44,679 nucleotides of DNA. Source: Nocardia carnea. GTDB lineage: Bacteria; Actinomycetota; Actinomycetes; Mycobacteriales; Mycobacteriaceae. Below the pieces are notes generated by a model. The model searched no databases. It had not been told where the DNA came from and worked only from the letters and a program-made list of their open reading frames with translations. Each line of letters opens with the position of its first letter. The first letter of the stretch is position 1. The translations under genes were made by a program, and so were the position numbers. Below are positions 15,981-23,613 of this stretch, piece by piece. The DNA is taken from NCBI RefSeq assembly GCF_029868325.1, contig NZ_JARWNW010000301.1:1-44679 (forward strand), given 5' to 3'.

Positions 15981-16595
15981 TCACCATTCGATGCCTCGCT
16001 GCCCCTTACGCCCCGCGTCCATCGGATGGCGTACCTTCGTCATCTCGGTGACCAGGTCCGCGGCCTCGATCAGAGCGGCGGGGGCGTCCCGCCCGGTCAC
16101 CACCACATGCTGGTGGCCGGACCGCTGCCGCAGGGTGTCCACGACCTCGTCCACATCGACCCACCCCCATTTCAGCGGGTAGGTGAATTCGTCCAGCACA
16201 TAGAAGCGGTGTTCCTCGGCCTGCAACCGGCGCGCGATCTCGCGCCACCCGGCCAGCGCGGCGGCGGCGTGATCGGTTTCGGTCCCGGCCTTACGACTCC
16301 ACGACCAGCCCTCACCCATCTTGTGCCACTGCACCGGCGCGCCGGCACCGGTTTCCTCGTGCAACCGGCCCAGCTCACGGAAGACCGCCTCTTCCCCGAC
16401 CTTCCATTTGGCGCTTTTCACGAACTGGAAGACCGCGAGATCGAAGCCCTGGTTCCAGGCCCGCAACGCCATCCCGAACGCCGCGGTGGACTTCCCCTTA
16501 CCCGGACCGGTGTGGACGGCGAGCACCGGCTGATTGCGCCGCTGGCGTGTGGTCAGCCCGTCGTCGGGCACATTCTCCGGCACCCCTTTGGGCAT
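15981..16595 (-). CDS. cobO: cob(I)yrinic acid a,c-diamide adenosyltransferase
   Basis: A 204-aa cytosolic CobO/CobA-type adenosyltransferase that adds the 5'-deoxyadenosyl ligand to corrinoids using ATP. The P-loop HTGPGKGKSTAAFG is near residues 28-41, followed by the FQFVKSAKWKVGEE segment, the VLDEFTYPLKWGWV box and a VVTGRDAP strand. The length is normal. ATG 16595 follows GAGGAG with good spacing. Counterpart of Rv2849c. It sits between the chelatase gene (48 bp upstream) and cobB, all on the minus strand. Confidence 0.95.
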   Translation of the reverse strand: MPKGVPENVPDDGLTTRQRRNQPVLAVHTGPGKGKSTAAFGMALRAWNQGFDLAVFQFVKSAKWKVGEEAVFRELGRLHEETGAGAPVQWHKMGEGWSWSRKAGTETDHAAAALAGWREIARRLQAEEHRFYVLDEFTYPLKWGWVDVDEVVDTLRQRSGHQHVVVTGRDAPAALIEAADLVTEMTKVRHPMDAGRKGQRGIEW

Positions 16596-16643
16596 GTGAA
16601 CTCCTCGGTCTCATCGGTTTTCGCAGTGGCTGGGCGGTAGCGG

Positions 16644-18695
16644 TCACGCCGCCCGGGCGCCGTTCCCGGACGCACCCGCCCGGACTGTATCGGCGACGGC
16701 CGAACCGGTGAGCTCGCTCAACCGGACAACGGTGCCGCGCAATACCGCCGCCAATTCGGCCGCCAGACCGAGCCGCACCATGCCGCGTTCGCAGTCGATG
16801 ACGATCGAGGCGATACCGTCGCGCGCCAGCCGGGCCGCGCTCGCCCGGGCCCGCGGTACCGGGTCGGTTCCGCCGGTGGCGCGGCCGTCGGTGAGCAGTA
16901 CCAGCATCGGCCGGCGGCGCGGATCGCGTACACGTTCCCGGCGCACCACTTCGTGGGCTTTCCGCAGTCCCGCGGCGAGCGGGGTTTTCCCGCCGGTACG
17001 CAGGCCGGCGAGGCGGCGTACCGCGATATCGGTCGACGAGGTCGGGGGCAGGACGAGTTCGGCAACGCTACCCCGCACCGCGATCACCGCGACCTTGTCG
17101 CGCCGCTGGTAGGCGTCGCGCAGCAGGGTGACGACCGCACCGGTCACCGCCGACAGCCGGTCTCGGGCGGCCATGGAACCGGAGGTGTCCACCACGAACA
17201 CCACCAGATTGCCTTCCCGTCCTTCTCGATAGGCGCCGCGCAGGTCGGGGGCGGCCAGCCGCAACGGTCCGGTCCGGCGACCGCGCGCCCACTGTTGCGG
17301 CGCCGCGGCCTGCAGTGTGCCGAGCAGATGCAGGCCGCCGGTGAGATCGGCGAGCGTATTGACGACGCGGCCCTGCCGGGTGCGGGCGCGGGAGCGACGC
17401 CCGGGGGCGCCTTCCCCCAGCCCGGGAACTTCCCAGCGCGGTGGCCGGACCGCGGCCGCGACCGGGGTGGAGGCCTGTCCGCTACCCGCCGAGCTACCCG
17501 GTTTCCCTGGGTCCTCGCCGGATTCGGCCGTCGGCTGTCCGCCGCCCGGGCCGTCGGGATCGTCGTCCGGCTGCCCCGCACCGCCACCGGGACCGTCCGG
17601 GTCGTCGTCGGGCCGCTCTCCGGCGCCGGGGCCGTCGCCCGGCGACCCGGTATCCGATTCGCCGCGCTGCTCCTCAGGGGATTCGGGCCGGTCGGCCTGG
17701 TCCGCGGCGTCATTCATCGCCTCGTCCAGCTGTTCGGGTGTGATCCCCGGTTCGTCGAACGGATCCCGGCGGCGCCGATGCGGTAGCGCCAATTCGGCCG
17801 CGATCCGCACATCGTCCGCGGTGACGGCATCGCGCCCGCACCAGGCGGCGTGGGCGGTGGCAGTGCGGGCGACCACCAGGTCCCCGCGCATCCCGTCCAC
17901 GTCGAAGGAGGCGCAGACGGCGGCGATCCGGCGCAGTTCCACATCGTCGAGGGCGGTGCCGGGCAGCCGGTCGCGGGCGGTGAGGATCCGGTCGGCGATC
18001 TCGGCGTCCGCGGGCGCGTAGGCGGCGGCGAAACCGGCCGGGTCGGCCTCGTAGTCCAAGCGGCGCCGCACCACGGCCATCCGGACGTCCACGTCACGGG
18101 AGGCGGTCACATCGACGGTGAGACCGAAGCGGTCGAGCAGCTGCGGACGCAGCTCGCCCTCCTCCGGGTTCATGGTGCCGACCAGCACGAACCGGGCCGG
18201 ATGCGAATGGGAGACCCCGTCGCGTTCGATATGCACCCGGCCCATCGCCGCCGCATCGAGCAGCACGTCGACCAGGTGATCGTGCAGCAGGTTGACCTCG
18301 TCCACGTACAGCACGCCGTGATGGGCCGCGGCCAGCAGACCGGGCCGGAACGCCTGTTCGCCGTCGCGCAGCACGCGTTCCAGATCGAGCGATCCCACCA
18401 CCCGGTCCTCGGTGGCGCCCACCGGTAGTTCCACCAGCCGCGCCGGCCGCGCACCCGATTCGTCCACCACCGGCGGCAGCAACCGCGCCAGCGCGCGTAC
18501 CACCGTCGATTTCGCGGTCCCCTTCTCGCCGCGCACCAGCACACCGCCGATTCCCGGATGCACCGCACACAAGATCAGCGCGAGCTGCAACTGTTCCTGG
18601 CCGATCACGGCGGAGAACGGGAAGCCGGCCTCACTCTCCCCGCCGGCAGCGGTACGAGTGCGGTGTGCGGGCCGGGCGATTTCGGTAGAGGACAC
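16644..18695 (-). CDS. ChlD-like AAA+/vWA chelatase subunit, probably for cobalt insertion
   Basis: A 683-aa two-part protein. Residues 25-330 are a ChlI-type AAA+ ATPase: Walker A RGEKGTAKST (55-64), Walker B VLYVDEVNLL (128-137) and NPEEGELRPQLLDRF. A flexible acidic/proline linker (about 330-430) contains a repeated PDDDPDGPGGG unit. Residues 495-683 are a vWA domain with a metal-binding DTSGS (503-507). Such proteins act with a large CobN-type subunit; beside cobO and cobB, cobalt insertion into the corrin ring is more likely than magnesium chelation. Counterpart of Rv2850c. GTG 18695 is chosen; no separate small-subunit (ChlI) gene is present in the window. Confidence 0.88.
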   Translation of the reverse strand: MSSTEIARPAHRTRTAAGGESEAGFPFSAVIGQEQLQLALILCAVHPGIGGVLVRGEKGTAKSTVVRALARLLPPVVDESGARPARLVELPVGATEDRVVGSLDLERVLRDGEQAFRPGLLAAAHHGVLYVDEVNLLHDHLVDVLLDAAAMGRVHIERDGVSHSHPARFVLVGTMNPEEGELRPQLLDRFGLTVDVTASRDVDVRMAVVRRRLDYEADPAGFAAAYAPADAEIADRILTARDRLPGTALDDVELRRIAAVCASFDVDGMRGDLVVARTATAHAAWCGRDAVTADDVRIAAELALPHRRRRDPFDEPGITPEQLDEAMNDAADQADRPESPEEQRGESDTGSPGDGPGAGERPDDDPDGPGGGAGQPDDDPDGPGGGQPTAESGEDPGKPGSSAGSGQASTPVAAAVRPPRWEVPGLGEGAPGRRSRARTRQGRVVNTLADLTGGLHLLGTLQAAAPQQWARGRRTGPLRLAAPDLRGAYREGREGNLVVFVVDTSGSMAARDRLSAVTGAVVTLLRDAYQRRDKVAVIAVRGSVAELVLPPTSSTDIAVRRLAGLRTGGKTPLAAGLRKAHEVVRRERVRDPRRRPMLVLLTDGRATGGTDPVPRARASAARLARDGIASIVIDCERGMVRLGLAAELAAVLRGTVVRLSELTGSAVADTVRAGASGNGARAA

Positions 18696-18893
18696 GGCCC
18701 CACTCTAAATCGTGCCGGATCACACCTGGGCCTCCCCTACCCGGGCTCTGCGGGTACCGACGGCCGGCACCGCCCGGTCGGTGGCTGGTTCCGCCCACCT
18801 CTCTCCGGAAGGCGCCTCCCGGGTGTAGCGAGCCCACCGGACACGGCACGTTCCCGACGCCCCAGCGTTACGGCGGGCACGGCGCAATCCGGA
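18696..18893 (-). other. 198-bp leader of the B12 operon, possible degenerate riboswitch
   Basis: This gap upstream of the chelatase gene is about the length of a cobalamin riboswitch. On the minus strand GGGAA occurs near 18854-18850, a TCCGGTGGGCTCGCTAC stretch follows, and GTCGGTACCCGC (18761-18750) resembles a B12 box with one base missing. The core motifs are not convincingly conserved, so I do not call a riboswitch; the region may simply be a promoter. Confidence 0.25.
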
Positions 18894-19343
18894 CTACCCG
18901 CGGCGCATCGGTACGTGCGCGACACCGTCCTCGATGAACTCCTCACCCGCGACCTCGAAACCGTGTTTGGTGTACAGGTCGATCAGGTAGGTCTGCGCGT
19001 TCAACCGGACCGTATGCGAACCGGTCTCGGCGAGCGCGGCCTGCAGCAGCCGGGTGGTGTACCCGTGCCCGCGGGCCTCCACGGCCGTGCACAGACGTCC
19101 GATCCGGAAGGATTTCACTCCGTCGTCGTGCTCCTCGAGCAGCCGCAGGGTCGCGATGACCTCGCCCTCGTCGTCCAGCCACAGGTGCCGGGTCTCCGGC
19201 AGCAGGTCCTGGCCGTCCAGCTCCGGGTACGCGCATTTCTGCTCGACGACGAACACTTCGACACGCAGCTTCAGCAGCTCGTACAGGGTGGCGGTATCGA
19301 GATCCTGCGCCCATGACCGTCGGAGTGCAACCGTTGACATCAT
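18894..19343 (-). CDS. GNAT-family N-acetyltransferase (ElaA-like)
   Basis: A 149-aa single-domain GNAT protein. The acetyl-CoA-binding region is IGRLCTAVEARGHGYTTRLLQ (about residues 80-100), and the N-terminal LYELLKLRVEVFVVEQ box is typical of the ElaA subfamily. The substrate is unknown. Start ATG 19343 or 19340 follows AAGG; I use 19343. Counterpart of M. tuberculosis Rv2851c, which has the same position between the chelatase and mqo. It lies downstream of mqo, separated by a strong terminator, so it probably has its own promoter and may lead into the chelatase gene. Confidence 0.88.
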   Translation of the reverse strand: MMSTVALRRSWAQDLDTATLYELLKLRVEVFVVEQKCAYPELDGQDLLPETRHLWLDDEGEVIATLRLLEEHDDGVKSFRIGRLCTAVEARGHGYTTRLLQAALAETGSHTVRLNAQTYLIDLYTKHGFEVAGEEFIEDGVAHVPMRRG

Positions 19344-19422
19344 CGCGCCTTGCTATCACACCTCGGCGCGAGATGCACGCGAATGCCCCCGGGCGGACGA
19401 ATCCGGCAGACAGCCGAACACG

Positions 19423-19451
19423 AAAAGCCCACGGGACCGTGTCCCGTGGGC
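19423..19451 (-). terminator. intrinsic terminator of mqo
   Basis: GCCCACGGGAC (19427-19437) and GTCCCGTGGGC (19441-19451) form a perfect 11-bp stem with a 3-nt loop, 27 bp after the mqo stop. Read in the direction of mqo the stem is followed by TTTT (19426-19423). This is the clearest Rho-independent terminator in the window. Confidence 0.85.
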
Positions 19452-19477
19452 CGTGCCGAACGCTCGTGCGGACCCGG

Positions 19478-20995
19478 TCAGGCTCCGGCGGGCAGCACCG
19501 CGTGCGCCCCGGTGCCGGTGAGCTGCAGAGCTTTCCCGGTCCAGTCCCAGACCTCCCCGAACAGCGCCTGATTCTCGGAGAGCTTGACGCCGAGCGAGGG
19601 GACCATTTCCTTCAGCTTGGGCGTCCAGGACGCGTACTCGGTCGGGAAACACCGCTCGAGCACGTCCAGCATCGCGGTCACGCAGGTCGAGGCACCCGGC
19701 GAGGCGCCCAGCAGACCCGCGATGGTCCCGTCCTGGGCGGCGATCACGGCGGTGCCGAGTTCGAGCACACCGCCGGCGCCCTTACGCCGGATCGTCTGCA
19801 CCCGCTGCCCGGCGGTGATGAGCTCCCAATCGCGGCCCTCGGCGCGCGGGATGAATTCCTCCATCGTGTACACCCGGCCCGCCTGCGATTTCATCAGCTC
19901 GGTGACCAGGTACTTCACCAGGCCCAGCTCGGTGACACCGACCCCCAGCATCGGGGCCAGGTTGCCCGGTTTGATGGATTTGAACAGGTCGGCATTGCTG
20001 CCGTCCTTCAGGAACTTCGGGGTCCAGCCGGCGTAGGGGCCGAACAGCAGGCCGGGCTTGCCGTTGATGACGCGGGTGTCCAGGTGCGGAACCGACATCG
20101 GCGGTGCGCCGACGGCGGCCTTCCCGTACACCTTCGCCTCGTGTTGGCCGACCAGTTCGGGATTGGTGCAGCGCAGGAACTGGCCCGACACCGGAAATCC
20201 GGCGAACCCGCTGATTTCCTTGATCCCCGACTTCTGCAGCAGCGGTAACGCCCCGCCACCCGCACCGACGAAGACGAACTTGCTGATCAGGGTGCGGCGG
20301 CGACCGGTGCGGGTATTGCGCACCGTCACCTTCCAGCTGCCGTCGCGCTGTTTGCTCAGATTCCGGACCTCGTTACCGAACGCGATCTCCCCGCCGGTGG
20401 CGCCGATATGGGCCAGCAGCTCCTTGGTCAGCGAACCGAAGTTGATATCGGTGCCGCTGTCGGTCCAGTTGAGGGCGATCGGATCGGAGAAATCGCGTCC
20501 CCGGGCCATCAACGGCAGCCGGCGGGCGAACTCGTCGGGGCTGTCGATGTACTCCATCCCGGCGAACAGCGGATGCCGGGCCAGCGCCTCGTAGCGTTTG
20601 CGCAGGTATTCGACGTCGGCGGCGCCGTGGACGAAACTCACGTGCGGGATGGGGTTGATGAACCGGGACGGGTCGCCGAGGATTCCGTTCTCAACCGCGT
20701 AGGCCCAGAACTGCCGCGATACCTGGAACCGCTCGTTGATATCGACGGCCTTGCCGATATCGACCGAGCCGTCCGGTTTCTGCGGGCTGTAGTTGAGCTC
20801 GCACAGCGCGGAATGCCCGGTGCCGGCGTTGTTCCACGGGTCGCTGCTCTCGGCCGCGGCGGCATCCAGCCGTTCGAACACCGTGATCGACCAGTCCGGC
20901 TGCAGCTGACGCAGCAGCGCGCCGAGGGTGGCGCTCATGATGCCGGCACCGATGAGGACTACATCGGTCTTTTCAGTCTGGGCAACGTTCGGCAC
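19478..20995 (-). CDS. mqo: malate:quinone oxidoreductase
   Basis: A 505-aa FAD-dependent, membrane-peripheral enzyme that oxidises malate to oxaloacetate and passes electrons to the quinone pool, joining the TCA cycle to respiration. The FAD motif VVLIGAGIMSATLG is at residues 12-25; the family-specific WNNAGTGHSALCELNYSP follows near 52-70, and GPYAGWTPKFLK and GASPGAST appear later. The GTG start at 20995 follows AAGGAAG and gives the usual N-terminus; the frame stays open about 240 codons further upstream, but that stretch is composition-biased and not homologous. Counterpart of Rv2852c. Confidence 0.97.
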   Translation of the reverse strand: MPNVAQTEKTDVVLIGAGIMSATLGALLRQLQPDWSITVFERLDAAAAESSDPWNNAGTGHSALCELNYSPQKPDGSVDIGKAVDINERFQVSRQFWAYAVENGILGDPSRFINPIPHVSFVHGAADVEYLRKRYEALARHPLFAGMEYIDSPDEFARRLPLMARGRDFSDPIALNWTDSGTDINFGSLTKELLAHIGATGGEIAFGNEVRNLSKQRDGSWKVTVRNTRTGRRRTLISKFVFVGAGGGALPLLQKSGIKEISGFAGFPVSGQFLRCTNPELVGQHEAKVYGKAAVGAPPMSVPHLDTRVINGKPGLLFGPYAGWTPKFLKDGSNADLFKSIKPGNLAPMLGVGVTELGLVKYLVTELMKSQAGRVYTMEEFIPRAEGRDWELITAGQRVQTIRRKGAGGVLELGTAVIAAQDGTIAGLLGASPGASTCVTAMLDVLERCFPTEYASWTPKLKEMVPSLGVKLSENQALFGEVWDWTGKALQLTGTGAHAVLPAGA

Positions 20996-21845
20996 GGGTG
21001 TTCGACTTCCTTGTCCTGGTGCGCGGGGCACACATTCCCGACCGGGATGTGGTCCGCTGGGGCACGGGCGCATATGCAGTTGTTCACGGACGGCGACGAG
21101 TCTGTTCGGGCGCGGCCGAATGTAGGTTACCCGCCGTTCACTACTGCTAATTGTGCACCTCGACACGCGCGGAATCCGCAGCCAGGGCGGCGATTGTGAC
21201 CTAGATTCCTCTCTCCCGGCGCCCCGAGCGGCGCGGTCGCCGGAAGCCAGTGGCGCAATTAACACCGTCGCGCACAACCATTCGCGGGCCCGCACGGCCG
21301 GGAACGAACGCCGAGGTACGCCGGTCCCTGGCCGGGTGCTGCCGCGGACCCGACGCCACCGACCGGACTGCCACCGACCGAACTCATCGCCGCGGCCGGC
21401 CGGCGCGAACAGGCGATACGCCGAGTCCGGAGCGGCACCGCGGCGAACCGGACACCGCCACGTTCGACACGCGCAACCGGAGCAGAGCGAAACACGGGAG
21501 AGCCGCCGGCCCGCGGCCGTGCGGCATTGCGGCGAAACGCCGGCACGCCACGCGTAGAGCCGGAGCGACGCCGAGCCCGAGCGGGGCGCACCCTCGGACC
21601 AGTACCGGTACACCGCCGCGGCGCGGCCGGAAGTACTCCGCGACCGGACCGACCAGCCGTGGAGGCCGGGCCGCGCGGATACATCCGGCTCCACGAATCG
21701 GAGATATCCGGGCACGAGGTACCGATGGGTCTCGGGCTGCTCCGGGCCGGTGCGATCGTCGTGATCACGGACGGCGCGGGGGCGGAATGCCGGATAACGA
21801 CGCGCAGGACCGGAGCGGCGGCGGAGGTGCGCCTAGATTGGAGCC
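20996..21845. other. 850-bp gene-free stretch between divergent mqo and hydrolase genes
   Basis: No credible gene is seen. All long frames here are Arg/Pro/Ala-rich and lack starts with binding sites or recognisable motifs. A short AT-richer patch near 21140-21160 could carry the mqo promoter (minus-strand TAACCT near 21131-21136 resembles a TANNNT -10). Small internal repeats such as GCCACCGACCG (twice near 21353-21378) occur. In M. tuberculosis this same interval carries PE_PGRS48. Confidence 0.6.
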
Positions 21846-22913
21846 GTGACGAACGAAACCCCGGCCGCCGGCAGTACGCTGGGACCGGCCGAAACCTGGC
21901 AGCCGGATGTACTCGGTGACGGGTACGAATACCGCACATTGGACTTGGGGACCGACCCCGACGGCGAAGGCGAGATCGTCGCCACCCTGGTCCGCCATCT
22001 CCCCGATTCCGGCGCCACCGGCACGGTCGATTCCAGCGCCACCGGCACGGCCGCGGCTGTCCTGTACCTGCACGGGTTCACCGACTACTTCTTCCAGCGG
22101 CATGTGGCCGAACATCTGACCGCGCGCGGTCATCGGTTCTACGCGCTGGATCTGCGCAAATGCGGCCGCTCGCTGCGCGCGAACCAGACCCCGCACTTCA
22201 TCGGCGACCTCGCGCTCTACGACCGCGAACTCAACGAATCGCTCCGTCTGATCGCCGCGGAAACACAGGGCGAGGTGCTGGTCATGGGACATTCGACCGG
22301 CGGCCTGGTGGCATCGCTGTGGCTGGATCGGCTGCAGCGCGCGGGTGGCACGGCGGCGGCCGGAATCAGCGGGCTGGTCCTGAACAGTCCGTGGTTCGAT
22401 CTGCAGGGACCGGCGTATGTGCGCACCGTCGGCACACAGCTGATCAATACGGTGGGCCGGTTCCGGGCGAAGTCGGCACTGCCGCTGAGCAAATCCAGTG
22501 CCTACGGTGACAGCCTGCACCACAGCGTCGCCGGCGAATGGGACTACGACCTGGATTGGAAGCCGCGGCAGGGTTTCCCGGTGCGGGCCGGCTGGCTGCG
22601 TGCGATCCGCCTGGGCCAGGCGCGGCTGCACCGCGGCCTCGATATCGGTGTGCCCGCGCTGCTGTTGCGGTCCAAACTCACGCAGTTCGCCCGCGAATAC
22701 GGACCCGCCGTCGACGTCGCCGACGCGGTCCTGGATGTGGCCCAGATTCAACGCTGGGCCGGCTGCCTGGGTGATCGCACCACCATCGTCCCGATCGACG
22801 GGGCCCGTCACGATGTCTTCCTGTCCGCCGAAGAGCCGCGCACGGAGGCTTTCCGGGAACTCGACAGCTGGCTGGACTGGCTCGCAACCCACCGCCCGGG
22901 TACATCCGCCTAA
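21846..22913 (+). CDS. alpha/beta hydrolase (serine lysophospholipase-like)
   Basis: A 355-aa alpha/beta hydrolase. The oxyanion strand is VLYLHGFTDYF, the nucleophile elbow is GHSTGG with Ser150, and the catalytic His is likely in GARHDVF near residue 325, so the triad looks intact. The KCGRSL and LVLNSPWFDL segments recall monoglyceride lipase/lysophospholipase-type enzymes. The substrate is unknown. GTG start 21846. Residues 54-69 are a tandem duplication (DSGATGTV/DSSATGTA). Counterpart of Rv2854, which likewise sits opposite mqo. Confidence 0.88.
   Translation: MTNETPAAGSTLGPAETWQPDVLGDGYEYRTLDLGTDPDGEGEIVATLVRHLPDSGATGTVDSSATGTAAAVLYLHGFTDYFFQRHVAEHLTARGHRFYALDLRKCGRSLRANQTPHFIGDLALYDRELNESLRLIAAETQGEVLVMGHSTGGLVASLWLDRLQRAGGTAAAGISGLVLNSPWFDLQGPAYVRTVGTQLINTVGRFRAKSALPLSKSSAYGDSLHHSVAGEWDYDLDWKPRQGFPVRAGWLRAIRLGQARLHRGLDIGVPALLLRSKLTQFAREYGPAVDVADAVLDVAQIQRWAGCLGDRTTIVPIDGARHDVFLSAEEPRTEAFRELDSWLDWLATHRPGTSA
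22004..22051 (+). repeat. 24-bp tandem duplication inside hydrolase gene
   Basis: Two adjacent 24-bp copies (22004-22027 and 22028-22051) differ at two positions and encode DSGATGTV and DSSATGTA in a surface loop before the first core beta strand. The duplication is in frame and should be tolerated. Confidence 0.85.
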
Positions 22914-22938
22914 CTGCCGTACCGCCGCAGGCCGGGCG

Positions 22939-23502
22939 TCACCACATACTGGTGCGCAACACGATCTCGGTGGCGAATTCCTGGTCCGCTTCGTCGGCCA
23001 CATTGTCGACATCGAGATCGACCACCCGGAACTCGCCGTACACGTGACGCCCGGAGCTGTCGGCGACCGAACGCGGTAGCCCTTTGGTCACCAGGACGGT
23101 GGTCGGCAGTTCGACGGCCGGGCACCCGGCCTCCAGCACCTCGCCGGATTCATCGGGGACGGCCGGATGCCCGCGATCGGCAACGATCAGGCTCACGAAC
23201 CGCCCGAACCCCTTCGCGCAGACCTGCCACGCCACACTGGCGCCCGCCCCCCGTCCTGCGACATTCGCCCAGGGCACCCCGAGATCGTCCAGGACCGCGT
23301 AGACGCCGGTGAGGTCCAGGCCGGTGACGGTTTCGAACACGATGGTCCGCAGATCGGAACTGTGCAACCGGGCGCATACCCGGTCATAGACCTCCGGCGG
23401 ATCGCCGGAGTCGGGGAACAGCAGCACACTGTGCTGGGTCACCGGACCGTCCACCCGCACCGTCCAGTCCCGGTCACCGACCGCGATGCGCCGAGATTCC
23501 AT
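22939..23502 (-). CDS. small alpha/beta-hydrolase-like protein lacking a clear nucleophile
   Basis: A 187-aa protein with an alpha/beta hydrolase feel: VLLFPDSGDPPEVYDRVCARL resembles the HG-loop strand of hydrolases and WANVAGRGAGASVAWQVCAK resembles the nucleophile elbow. The elbow reads GRGAGAS rather than GxSxG, so catalysis by the usual triad is doubtful. ATG 23502 (MESRRIAVGD) is chosen although its binding site is weak; the frame extends upstream to 23583 without a better one. It is convergent with the previous hydrolase and lies downstream of cobQ on the same strand (gap 111 bp). Function unknown. Confidence 0.6.
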   Translation of the reverse strand: MESRRIAVGDRDWTVRVDGPVTQHSVLLFPDSGDPPEVYDRVCARLHSSDLRTIVFETVTGLDLTGVYAVLDDLGVPWANVAGRGAGASVAWQVCAKGFGRFVSLIVADRGHPAVPDESGEVLEAGCPAVELPTTVLVTKGLPRSVADSSGRHVYGEFRVVDLDVDNVADEADQEFATEIVLRTSMW

Positions 23503-23613
23503 GACGCTTGACGCTACACCGCCGACCGGCGCCGTTGGAGTACTCCCCGTAAAGAGCGCGAGGATCGTAACGCGTGACCGCATAGCGACCTCGGGCCGTA
23601 CACCGCCCCGCGA

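Noticed and set aside
20996..21715. 240-codon N-terminal extension of mqo
   Set aside because: The extension is Arg/Ser/Pro-rich and unlike any Mqo; GTG 20995 with AAGGAAG gives the normal family N-terminus.
21250..21849. 199-codon plus-strand frame in the mqo-hydrolase gap
   Set aside because: Composition strongly biased to Arg, Gly, Thr and Pro, no binding site and no recognisable domain.
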